DNA of 8,352 nucleotides from an uncultured Sphingomonas sp. (GCA_946886645.1 CAMPIY010000073.1:1-8352), one strand, 5' to 3'. Shown: positions 1 through 5,661, numbered from the stretch's first letter. Numbers and translations are program-made. Notes: a model not told the origin generated them from the letters alone.

Positions 1-140
1 AGCTCGCCATCGACCCGCGCCGCCAGCGCGGCCTTGGCGAGGCCCGGACCGATCGCCGCCGCCACGTCGGCCGGCGTCGACCCCTGCGGCATTTCGCGCG
101 AGGAACCGTCGGGCAGGGCGATCTTGAACATCTCTGACAT
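1..140 (-). CDS. thrS: Threonyl-tRNA synthetase, N-terminal fragment (TGS domain)
   Basis: The minus strand reads from an ATG at 140 without a stop to the window edge, so only the first 46 codons are present. The start is [20 protein letters not shown], followed by a segment containing [23 protein letters not shown]. This is the TGS domain that opens ThrS proteins; E. coli ThrS has a matching LPDGS and IGPGLAKA pattern. ThrS charges tRNA-Thr in the cytoplasm, and its N-terminal region supports tRNA binding and editing. The start at 140 is chosen because AGGTG (149-153 on the plus strand) lies 8 nt upstream. A second in-frame ATG at 131 would be 17 nt away. The gene is divergent from the membrane protein operon at 281. 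The catalytic core lies outside the window and cannot be assessed. Confidence 0.9.
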   Translation of the reverse strand, partial: MSEMFKIALPDGSSREMPQGSTPADVAAAIGPGLAKAALAARVDGE

Positions 141-148
141 GGAAAATG

Positions 149-153
149 CACCT
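149..153 (-). promoter_or_regulatory. Ribosome binding site of thrS
   Basis: The minus strand reads AGGTG followed by 8 nt and then ATG at 140. This spacing favours the first of two in-frame ATGs (140 rather than 131). No T-box-like leader is visible: the stretch between here and the divergent promoter is short and shows no long stem. Confidence 0.55.
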
Positions 154-219
154 AGTGCAGCGCAGCAACGCCTTCAAGCGCAACGAAATTCAAGCACCCC
201 AATCTTTTTGACAAGCGAG

Positions 220-249
220 CTTGACAGAGCGCATGCGCGCAATGTAAAG
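220..249. promoter_or_regulatory. Dyad over the promoter, candidate operator for the Xre regulator
   Basis: CTTGACA at 220-226 and TGTAAAG at 243-249 are inverted copies of each other with one mismatch in seven. Between them lies a perfect 10-bp palindrome, GCGCATGCGC, at 229-238. The outer arms coincide with the -35 and -10 boxes, so a protein bound here would block RNA polymerase. The gene encoding a small Xre-type DNA-binding protein is the second gene of the operon, so autoregulation is a reasonable inference, but there is no direct evidence for it. Confidence 0.4.
221..248 (+). promoter_or_regulatory. Predicted sigma70-type promoter for the membrane protein-Xre-hydrolase operon
   Basis: A consensus -35 box TTGACA lies at 221-226. 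A weaker -10 box TGTAAA at 243-248 follows after a 16-bp spacer, placing the start of transcription near 255, about 25 nt before the ATG at 281. A second TTGACA at 208-213 forms a 13-bp-spaced direct repeat with the first, but it has no usable -10 box at the right distance. This is a sequence-only prediction. The same bases also form a dyad, listed separately. Confidence 0.5.
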
Positions 250-268
250 CAGCATTGACTTAATGATT

Positions 269-273
269 AGGAG
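269..273 (+). promoter_or_regulatory. Ribosome binding site deciding the start at 281
   Basis: AGGAG ends 7 nt before the ATG at 281. An in-frame ATG at 263 would lie upstream of this site and has no Shine-Dalgarno sequence of its own, so 281 is preferred. Confidence 0.7.
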
Positions 274-280
274 CTTTGAC

Positions 281-703
281 ATGACTCGTTACCGCAGCCC
301 GGCAATGCGCCGTTATGTGGTCCGCCTGGCGGTACTGATGACCGCCTACATCGTGCTGCTGTTCGGCTCGATCCATCTGTTCCAGCAAAGCCACCCGACC
401 GGCGTGGTGGCCTATGCGCTGGCGATTGCCCCCGCGCTACCGATCGTCGGCGTCTTCTGGGCGGTCATGCGCTTGCTGGTCGAGGAACAGGACGAGTTCG
501 TGCGGATGCTGCTGGTCCGCCAGTGCCTCGTCGCCACCGCCTTCTGCCTGACGATCGTCACCGTCTGGGAATTCCTGCAGAATTTCGATCTGGTGCCGCC
601 GGGCAATGGTGGGTTCGGCGCCGCCTTCTTCTGGTTCCTGGGGCTGGGCGTTGGCGGCATCTACAACAAGCTGACCGTCGGATCGACCGGAGGCTGCGCA
701 TGA
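281..703 (+). CDS. Small four-helix integral membrane protein, paired with an Xre regulator
   Basis: The protein has 140 residues and begins MTRYRSPAMRRYVVRL; a strong AGGAG 7 nt upstream sets the start. Four hydrophobic segments are visible at about residues 13-34, 42-65, 80-100 and 112-129. An acidic, charged loop (LVEEQDEFVRMLLVRQ, 66-81) lies between helices two and three. I see no catalytic motif and do not recognise a named family with confidence. The arrangement resembles widespread pairs of a small membrane protein (DUF2178-like in other phyla) and a small helix-turn-helix regulator. The stop overlaps the start of the Xre gene by ATGA, which implies translational coupling. The role is unknown; it could act as a membrane partner or sensor for the regulator, but that is inference. 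Confidence 0.8.
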   Translation: MTRYRSPAMRRYVVRLAVLMTAYIVLLFGSIHLFQQSHPTGVVAYALAIAPALPIVGVFWAVMRLLVEEQDEFVRMLLVRQCLVATAFCLTIVTVWEFLQNFDLVPPGNGGFGAAFFWFLGLGVGGIYNKLTVGSTGGCA

Positions 704-900
704 AGAACCGCCTCAAGGTGCTGCGGGCGGAGCGCGACTGGAGCCAGCAGGATCTGGCCGACCGGCTTCAGGTTTCCCGCCAGAGCGTGAACGCGATCGA
801 GACCGGCAAATACGATCCTTCGCTGCCGCTGGCGTTCAGGATCGCCGAGCTGTTCGCCCTTCCCATCGAAGATATTTTCACTTCACCGTCAAAGGACTGA
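700..900 (+). CDS. Small Xre-family (Cro/CI-type) helix-turn-helix transcriptional regulator
   Basis: This 66-residue protein is almost entirely one HTH_3 domain. The helix-turn-helix is around residues 15-37 (SQQDLADRLQVSRQSVNAIE), followed by the typical TGKYDPSLPLAFRIAELF segment and IEDIF near the end. The pattern fits the small stand-alone YozG-like Xre regulators, which bind DNA as dimers. The start is an ATG at 700 overlapping the previous stop, with GGAGG at 689-693 and a 6-nt spacer. The alpha/beta hydrolase starts 4 bp after its stop. It most likely controls its own operon, and the dyad at 220-249 is the obvious candidate site. No ligand or signal domain is present, so any signal would have to come from a partner such as the upstream membrane protein. 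Confidence 0.9.
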   Translation: MKNRLKVLRAERDWSQQDLADRLQVSRQSVNAIETGKYDPSLPLAFRIAELFALPIEDIFTSPSKD

Positions 901-904
901 CCTC

Positions 905-1807
905 ATGAAAAAGCTGATCATTGCCGCGGCCCTCGCCGCGATCGCCACCCCCTTGCCCGCGTTCGCCCAACCATCATCGCCGGCAGCATCCGCCCAGGCC
1001 GAAGTCCGGATGGACCATATCTCCATCGTGAAGATGGGAAGCGGTTCGCCGGTCATCCTCATCCCCGGCCTCGCCTCCCCGCGCGGCGTGTGGGACGGCG
1101 TCGCGCCCGAGCTCGCCAGGCATCACAGCGTCTATCTGGTCCAGGTCAATGGATTCGCGGGCGACGAGCCAGGCTCCAACCTGAAAGCCGGAATCCTCGA
1201 CGGGATCGTGTCCGACCTTGCTGCCTATATGGACCGCGAAAAGATCGCGAAGGCACCGGTCATCGGCCATTCGATGGGCGGCCTAGCCGGCTTGATGTTC
1301 GCCAAGGCGCATCCCGGCAAGGTCGAGAAGCTGATGGTCGTCGATGCACTGCCTTTCTTCGCGGTGCTGATGGCGCGCGGCGGGGAGGAGCCGACGTCCG
1401 CCTCGATCGAGCCGATTGCCAGGATGATGCGGGACCAGGTCGCGGCCCGCTACGGCAAGCCGGTCGACGCCACGTCCGACGTGGCCGGGCTTGCGCTAAA
1501 GCCGGAAAGCCGGGCCAAAATGGCTGTATGGGCGGCCGCCGCCGACCCCCGCGTGACGGGCCAGGCCATGTACGAGGATATGACCACCGACCTTCGCCCC
1601 TCGCTTGGAGCGATCCAAACTCCGATGACGGTGGTGGTGCCGTGGAGCGCGTCCAAATTCGGCAAGGACGCGACCCTGGCATTCTACGCGCGCCAATATT
1701 CAGGCGCGCCGAACATCAGTTTCGCAGACGTCGCCGAGGCCGGGCATTTCGTCATGCTCGACCAGCCGGAAGCATTCGGCGCGGCGGTCGAGGCTTTCCT
1801 CAAATAG
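905..1807 (+). CDS. Secreted alpha/beta hydrolase
   Basis: The protein has 300 residues, with a clear Sec signal peptide (MKKLIIAAALAAIATPLPAFA, predicted cut after residue 21), so it should act in the periplasm or outside the cell. The fold is shown by the oxyanion-region loop LIPGLASP (52-59), the nucleophile elbow GHSMGG (Ser123) and the catalytic histidine in AGHFVMLDQP (His281). The acid residue is not obvious: the usual position after the late strand reads VVVPWSASKFGKD, with no Asp directly at the turn. Asp147 in VVDALP or Asp255 are the alternatives. The substrate is unknown; the family includes esterases, lipases and C-C hydrolases. AGGA at 893-896, 8 nt upstream, sets the start. It is the last gene of the membrane protein-Xre operon, which suggests the regulator controls it. 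Confidence 0.88.
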   Translation: MKKLIIAAALAAIATPLPAFAQPSSPAASAQAEVRMDHISIVKMGSGSPVILIPGLASPRGVWDGVAPELARHHSVYLVQVNGFAGDEPGSNLKAGILDGIVSDLAAYMDREKIAKAPVIGHSMGGLAGLMFAKAHPGKVEKLMVVDALPFFAVLMARGGEEPTSASIEPIARMMRDQVAARYGKPVDATSDVAGLALKPESRAKMAVWAAAADPRVTGQAMYEDMTTDLRPSLGAIQTPMTVVVPWSASKFGKDATLAFYARQYSGAPNISFADVAEAGHFVMLDQPEAFGAAVEAFLK

Positions 1808-1816
1808 TCGCGAGCA

Positions 1817-1833
1817 AATAGGACTTTCCTATT
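1817..1833 (+). repeat. Perfect 7-bp inverted repeat (hairpin 1 of the DUF898 leader)
   Basis: AATAGGA (1817-1823) and TCCTATT (1827-1833) are exact inverted copies separated by CTT. The element lies 9 bp after the stop codon of the hydrolase. No T-run follows, so it is not a classical intrinsic terminator. It may form a small RNA hairpin or serve as a protein site. Confidence 0.6.
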
Positions 1834-1838
1834 AAGAA

Positions 1839-1880
1839 TCCCCCGTTACCTTGGCCGCAACGTGTTGGGGTAACGGGGGA
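1839..1880 (+). promoter_or_regulatory. 12-bp inverted repeat enclosing the Shine-Dalgarno sequence of the DUF898 gene
   Basis: The left arm TCCCCCGTTACC (1839-1850) and the right arm GGTAACGGGGGA (1869-1880) are perfectly complementary over 12 bp. The 18-nt loop between them could extend the stem by up to four G-U pairs. The right arm contains GGGGGA (1875-1880), the only plausible ribosome binding site for the ATG at 1885. A transcript crossing this region would therefore fold its own ribosome site into a GC-rich stem. Read-through from the hydrolase operon would include the whole structure. No U-tract follows, which argues against an intrinsic terminator. It could instead be a DNA operator. 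The repeat is certain; the function is inferred. Confidence 0.6.
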
Positions 1881-1884
1881 AATC

Positions 1885-2970
1885 ATGGATGCGATGACGA
1901 GCGTGGAGCCCGAACGGGCGGTCCGCTTTACCGGGACATGGCGCGAATATCTGCCGATCGCCGCGACCAACGTCCTGCTGACCATCGTCACGCTTGGCAT
2001 CTACCGTTTCTGGGCGACCGCGCGGCAGCGCCGCTATCTGTGGAGCCGGACCGAAGTGATCGGCGACCGGATGGAATGGTCGGGCACCGGCAAGGAGATG
2101 TTCATCGGCTTCCTGATCGTCATGGCCGTGCTGATCCCCTTCTTCCTGTTCATCCAGTTCCTGTTCCCGGCGATGGTTGCGCGCGGCAAGGAAGGCGCGG
2201 CCGTCGGAATCATCACCCTGTTCTACATCGGCCTCATCTACCTGGGCGGGTTCGCCCGCTTCCGCGCGCTCCGCTATCGCCTGTCGCGCAGCTGGTGGCG
2301 CGGAATCCGGGGCGGAAGCAACGATCCCGGCTGGAACTATGGCGGCGAATATCTGGGCCGCGTGGCGCTGGCGGCGATGACCATGTGGATTGCCTGGCCC
2401 TGGGCCGCGACGCGCCTGTGGCGCAGCCGCTGGAACGCGATGAGCTTCGGCGATTTGCAGTTCCGCAGCGAGCTCGACGCCGAGGGTCTCGGCGCGCGCT
2501 GGGCCGGCGTTTACCTCATGCCGATTGCGGCGCTGATCGTCGGCGGCATCGCAGCGGCCCTGTTCGGATTTGTCATCGCCGGTCCGCGCGGCGGCGAGAA
2601 CAGCACGAGCATCATGGCCATATTCGTCGGCCTGTTCGCGCTCGTCTATCTGATCATCCCGCTGATGGTGATGTGCTTCTATGCCAAATTCTACCGCAAG
2701 GCGGCGGAATCGCTTTCCCTCGGGAACCTGGAATTCGGTTTCGACGCCAGCACCTGGGACTGGATCAAGCTGTTCCTGGGCAACATCGCGCTGGCTGTCG
2801 TCACGCTCGGCTTCGGCCTTGCCTATTGGGGCTATCGCAACTGGGCCTTCATGGTCCGGCACATGCACCTGTACGGCAACATCAACACCAGCGAACTGAG
2901 CCAATCGACGACCCGCGCGCCAACCGAGGCGGAAGGCTTCGCCGATGCGTTCGATATCGGCGCTATCTGA
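1885..2970 (+). CDS. YjgN family (DUF898) multi-pass inner-membrane protein
   Basis: The protein has 361 residues with about six hydrophobic segments (roughly 23-42, 72-95, 105-123, 158-175, 207-232, 242-266) and a further one near 296-315. The DUF898 signature is a repeated unit: TNVLLTIVTLGIYRFWATAR (29-48), followed by RRYLWSRTEVIGDRMEWSGT, and later GNIALAVVTLGFGLAYWGYR (299-318), followed by a similar NWAFMVRHMHLYG stretch. The two copies point to an internal duplication. The molecular function of the family is not established. The partner M48 peptidase begins 6 bp downstream; this pairing recurs in proteobacteria and suggests a shared envelope role. ATG 1885 lies 4 nt after GGGGGA; an in-frame ATG at 1894 gives a 13-nt spacer and cannot be excluded. 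The ribosome site lies in a hairpin. Confidence 0.88.
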   Translation: MDAMTSVEPERAVRFTGTWREYLPIAATNVLLTIVTLGIYRFWATARQRRYLWSRTEVIGDRMEWSGTGKEMFIGFLIVMAVLIPFFLFIQFLFPAMVARGKEGAAVGIITLFYIGLIYLGGFARFRALRYRLSRSWWRGIRGGSNDPGWNYGGEYLGRVALAAMTMWIAWPWAATRLWRSRWNAMSFGDLQFRSELDAEGLGARWAGVYLMPIAALIVGGIAAALFGFVIAGPRGGENSTSIMAIFVGLFALVYLIIPLMVMCFYAKFYRKAAESLSLGNLEFGFDASTWDWIKLFLGNIALAVVTLGFGLAYWGYRNWAFMVRHMHLYGNINTSELSQSTTRAPTEAEGFADAFDIGAI

Positions 2971-2976
2971 GCGTCC

Positions 2977-4026
2977 ATGAGCCGGGGCACATTATTCGAC
3001 GGGCTGACCGCGGATCAGCATGAGGCCGACATCCGCGCCGAAAATGGCGAGCTGGTCATCGAGACCGGCGGTGATCGGACGGCAATATCGGTCGGCGACC
3101 TGAGCATTGTCGACGAGGATCGGCGGATGCTGGTCTTGTCGCGCAAGGGCTGGGCGGGTTGGCGGCTGGTTCTGGAACAGCCGGTCGACGAGTCCGTCCG
3201 CGCCCTGCTCCCCAAGGCCGGCCGGTACGGCGGCTGGATCGACCGCGTCGGCCTAGGCAAGGCGACGCTGGCGCTGGCCGGGATTGCCGGCGCGGTGCTC
3301 TTCGTGGGCTATTCGGCCCCTGCCTGGCTCGCGCCGCTGGTGCCGGCCAGCTGGGAGCGCAACCTCGGCACCGCGCTGGTCGGCGATTTCGGCGACAATG
3401 CCTGCCGCAGCCCCGCCGCGAAGCAGGCGCTCGAGAAGATGGCGCATCGAATCGAACCCGATGCCAAGGTTCCGATCGCCATGACGCTGATCGACGTCGG
3501 AATCTTCAACGCCGCGGCGCTGCCCGGCGGCCAAATCGTGATTTTCGACGGGGCGCTCGAGGAAACGAAGAACCCCGACGCCATGGCCGGGGTGCTTGCT
3601 CACGAAGTCGCCCATGTCCGCCGGCGGCACGTCACGCAGGCCCTGATCCGCGAGCTCGGCATCGGCGCGCTCATCCGCCTGTTCGCGGGCGGGGTCGGCG
3701 CCAATGCCGAACAGCTCGTCTCGCTAAGCTATACGCGCGCCAATGAGGCTGAGGCCGACGCGGATGCCATCGCATCGCTTGACCGCGCCAATATCGATCC
3801 AAGGCCGACCGCGGCCCTATTTAGCCACCTCGACAAGGAAGACGGCAACTTCGACGCGGTCGAATGGCTCAACAGCCATCCACGCAGCAAGGATCGCGCC
3901 AGGGAGTTCGCCGCATCCTATCGGGCCGGCCGCAACTACCAGCCGTCGCTGACGGCGGTGGATTATGCCGCGATCCGCAAGGCCTGCCCCGACAAGCGGG
4001 ATCGCGACAAGGAAGCGGCCGAGTAG
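2977..4026 (+). CDS. Membrane-anchored M48 family zinc metallopeptidase
   Basis: This 349-residue protein has an N-terminal soluble region (1-90) rich in short strands, as in the small domain (possibly DUF7092) found before some M48 peptidases. One transmembrane segment follows at about 95-120, then the M48 peptidase domain. Zinc-site residues are visible: HEVAH (His209, Glu210, His213) and the third ligand Glu257 in NEAEAD, followed by NSHPRSKDRA (His301), which matches the conserved HP motif. All catalytic elements are intact, so it should be an active endopeptidase, probably facing the periplasm and related to the BepA/HtpX/Oma1 group; its targets are unknown. It starts 6 bp after the DUF898 stop with no strong Shine-Dalgarno sequence, which suggests translation coupled to its neighbour. 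The start could shift slightly, but no better one is seen. Confidence 0.9.
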   Translation: MSRGTLFDGLTADQHEADIRAENGELVIETGGDRTAISVGDLSIVDEDRRMLVLSRKGWAGWRLVLEQPVDESVRALLPKAGRYGGWIDRVGLGKATLALAGIAGAVLFVGYSAPAWLAPLVPASWERNLGTALVGDFGDNACRSPAAKQALEKMAHRIEPDAKVPIAMTLIDVGIFNAAALPGGQIVIFDGALEETKNPDAMAGVLAHEVAHVRRRHVTQALIRELGIGALIRLFAGGVGANAEQLVSLSYTRANEAEADADAIASLDRANIDPRPTAALFSHLDKEDGNFDAVEWLNSHPRSKDRAREFAASYRAGRNYQPSLTAVDYAAIRKACPDKRDRDKEAAE

Positions 4027-4065
4027 GAATAGGCCAAGGCTTGTCGTCGGCTGCATTTTTGCGCC

Positions 4066-4070
4066 AAGGG
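4066..4070 (+). promoter_or_regulatory. Ribosome binding site deciding the start at 4077
   Basis: AAGGG ends 6 nt before the ATG at 4077. The reading frame stays open upstream to an ATG at 3864, but that region is the M48 gene read out of frame. The M48 stop at 4024-4026 and this site both favour 4077. Confidence 0.65.
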
Positions 4071-4076
4071 CAGGTC

Positions 4077-4847
4077 ATGCAACCTCCTCAAATCCCTCCG
4101 ACCGAGCTGGCCTATTTCGATCCGGGCGACGGCCGCCGAATTGCTTACCGGTTCCGCGAGCCGAAGGACGGTGCACCCACCATCATGTTCCTGCCAGGCT
4201 ACGCCTCCGACATGGAAGGCGCGAAAGCCGAGGCGATCGACGCCTTTTGCGCGACGCGCGGGCTCGGCTGCCTCAGGATCGACTATTCCGGGACCGGCTC
4301 TAGCGGGGGCGATTTCGCCGACGGCACGTTGACCCGATGGCTGGAAGAGATTCTCGCGGCGATCGACATGCTGACGGAAGGCCCACTGATTATTGCGGGC
4401 TCGTCCATGGGCGGGTGGCTGGCGATCCACGCCGCGATGAAGCGGAAGGACCGGGTCCAGGGCCTGCTCGGGATCGCGGCGGCGCCCGACTTCACCGATT
4501 GGGGCCTAAGCGTCGAAGACAAGGAAACCCTCAACCTCGACGGAAAGCTGGAGAAGCCCAACCCCTATGGCCCCGAGCCTTCCGTGACCTACCTCGGCTT
4601 CGCGGCGTCGGGCGAGGCGCATCGGTTGCTCTATTCGCCGATCGACCTGATCATCCCCGTCCGGCTGGTTCATGGCGAGCTAGACGAGGAAGTGCCGATG
4701 GGCGTGCCCATAAGGCTGCTCGCCGACCTTCATTCATCCGATGTCCAGCTACGCATCGTCAAAGGAGCCGGTCACCGCCTGAGCGAGCCGCATGAGATCC
4801 ACGCGATCCTGGTCGAGCTCGCCGGCCTCGTGGAGCGAATCAAATGA
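4077..4847 (+). CDS. ABHD10-like alpha/beta hydrolase (serine esterase or thioesterase)
   Basis: This 256-residue cytoplasmic hydrolase has no signal peptide. The full catalytic set is visible: FLPGYASDMEGAKA (38-51), DYSGTGSSGG (69-78), nucleophile Ser110 in GSSMGGW, acid Asp203 in HGELDEEVP and His233 in GAGHRLSEP. The order and the exact motifs (SDMEGAKA, GSSMGGWLA, GIAAAPDF) resemble mitochondrial ABHD10, a depalmitoylase and acyl-glucuronide esterase, and its bacterial relatives. Depalmitoylation in bacteria is not implied; the natural substrate is unknown. It lies 50 bp after the M48 gene and overlaps the TPR gene by ATGA (4844-4847), so it is probably part of the same transcript. The family assignment is strong; the precise activity is uncertain. 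Confidence 0.87.
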   Translation: MQPPQIPPTELAYFDPGDGRRIAYRFREPKDGAPTIMFLPGYASDMEGAKAEAIDAFCATRGLGCLRIDYSGTGSSGGDFADGTLTRWLEEILAAIDMLTEGPLIIAGSSMGGWLAIHAAMKRKDRVQGLLGIAAAPDFTDWGLSVEDKETLNLDGKLEKPNPYGPEPSVTYLGFAASGEAHRLLYSPIDLIIPVRLVHGELDEEVPMGVPIRLLADLHSSDVQLRIVKGAGHRLSEPHEIHAILVELAGLVERIK

Positions 4848-5569
4848 TCCCGATTGTCGCCATCGCCCTTGCGGCCGCCCAGCCGGCCCCTTCGGCCTGC
4901 CCGTCGGTCCTGACGCAGGAGGCGCAGTCGTGCCGGGCGCTCGAAGCAAGCAAGGCGGGCAAGTTCGCCGAGGCGGCAGGAGCGTTTGAAAGCGTTGCGG
5001 ACCTTACCCCTTCCGGGGACCCGGCGCATGACCGGGCGCTGGCCGCCGCCGGCAATATGTGGATCGCCGCGGGACAGCCCGGCAAGGCCGCGCTGGCGCT
5101 CGACAAGGCGCTGCAGGGCAACGGGCTGCAGGCCGAGCAGCACGGACTCGCCCTGGTCGACCGCGCCCGGGCCGCCGAAGCGCAGGGCGATTTCAAGACG
5201 GCGCGGGCCAAGATTACCGAGGCGGCCAAGACGATCAGCGAAGACCCCTATCTCTGGTACTTCTCCGCCGCGCTCGCCATCCGCGAGGATGACATCCCGA
5301 CCGCGAAATCCTCGATCAACCGGGCGCTTGCGATGGTTCCGGATTCGCCCGAGGTGATGTTCGAGGCGGGCCATGTGTTCAAGGCGGCGGGCGAAGATGC
5401 CAAGGCGCGCGAATATTGGACGAAGGCCGTCGCGGCCGATCCGAACGGCCCCACCGGCAAGGCCGCCCGCGAGGCGCTGGCCATGACCGACGCACCGCTC
5501 ACCGTCACCAACCAGGTCGCGACGCGGCCTGAAGGCGACGGCGAAGGCACCGACAAGCCGCAAGATTGA
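4844..5569 (+). CDS. Exported tetratricopeptide-repeat protein
   Basis: The protein has 241 residues. A short hydrophobic N-terminus (MIPIVAIALAAAQPAPSA) looks like a signal peptide, though it has little positive charge before the core. Helix-turn-helix TPR units follow at about 24-57, 63-94, 98-133, 134-167 and 168-201; the clearest is SPEVMFEAGHVFKAAGEDAK followed by a second helix ending AVAADPN. The C-terminal tail (215-241) is polar and probably disordered. TPR proteins are scaffolds for protein-protein contacts, and no partner can be read from the sequence. The start ATG overlaps the hydrolase stop by ATGA, so translation is coupled. An envelope location would place it with the DUF898 and M48 proteins. 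Cys19 and Cys30 are the only cysteines; Cys19 is not in a good lipobox. Confidence 0.8.
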   Translation: MIPIVAIALAAAQPAPSACPSVLTQEAQSCRALEASKAGKFAEAAGAFESVADLTPSGDPAHDRALAAAGNMWIAAGQPGKAALALDKALQGNGLQAEQHGLALVDRARAAEAQGDFKTARAKITEAAKTISEDPYLWYFSAALAIREDDIPTAKSSINRALAMVPDSPEVMFEAGHVFKAAGEDAKAREYWTKAVAADPNGPTGKAAREALAMTDAPLTVTNQVATRPEGDGEGTDKPQD

Positions 5570-5575
5570 ACGTCC

Positions 5576-5593
5576 GGCCGGTTGCAATTGGCC
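5576..5593. repeat. Imperfect 18-bp dyad in the gloA upstream region
   Basis: GGCC at 5576-5579 and GGCC at 5590-5593 flank TTGCAA at 5582-5587, and 14 of 18 positions are symmetric. As RNA it gives a weak 6-bp stem with two G-U pairs. It may be a regulator site or chance in GC-rich DNA. No T-run follows, so it is not a good terminator for the TPR gene. Confidence 0.25.
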
Positions 5594-5617
5594 TGCCGTG
5601 AAACAATCTCTGGGCTA

Positions 5618-5631
5618 GTCGGCCCGCCGAC
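5618..5631 (+). repeat. Small 5-bp hairpin in the gloA upstream region
   Basis: GTCGG (5618-5622) and CCGAC (5627-5631) are separated by four bases. It lies upstream of the gloA ribosome site (GAGGGAG, 5645-5651) and does not include it. It is short enough to be chance. Confidence 0.25.
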
Positions 5632-5661
5632 CGCGACGGGCCAAGAGGGAGCGTATCGCTC

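Noticed and set aside
201..226. Promoter for thrS on the minus strand (TTGTCA, then GAATTT after 17 bp)
   Set aside because: The -35 is fair, but the -10 is poor, so the thrS promoter is left uncalled.
1836..1840. GAATC (GANTC, CcrM-type methylation site) at the edge of the 12-bp inverted repeat
   Set aside because: GANTC sites are expected many times in a window of this size; one copy beside the repeat is not evidence of epigenetic control.
1839..1880. Intrinsic terminator for the upstream hydrolase gene
   Set aside because: The stem is strong, but the plus strand continues AAATCATGG with no U-tract, and the structure abuts the next start codon. On the minus strand only a weak ATTCTT follows, and no minus-strand gene ends there.
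1846..2904. Long open frame on the minus strand opposite the DUF898 gene
   Set aside because: It is a GC-rich shadow: the translation is rich in Arg, Ala, Gln and Asp with no domain or membrane pattern, while the plus strand encodes a recognisable family with a ribosome site.
1851..3023. Long plus-strand open frame overlapping the DUF898 gene in another frame
   Set aside because: The translation is Arg/Pro/His-rich and low in hydrophobic runs, overlaps two good genes, and shows no family features.
3864..4076. N-terminal extension of the ABHD10-like hydrolase
   Set aside because: The frame is open, but the extension overlaps the M48 coding region, is unlike hydrolase sequence, and a ribosome site supports the start at 4077.
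4772..5587. Minus-strand open frame opposite the TPR gene
   Set aside because: It is Arg/Gly-rich without motifs; the plus strand has clear TPR periodicity and start coupling.
5582..5610. Sigma70 promoter for gloA (TTGCAA as -35)
   Set aside because: At 17 bp spacing the -10 position reads AATCTC, too far from consensus to claim.
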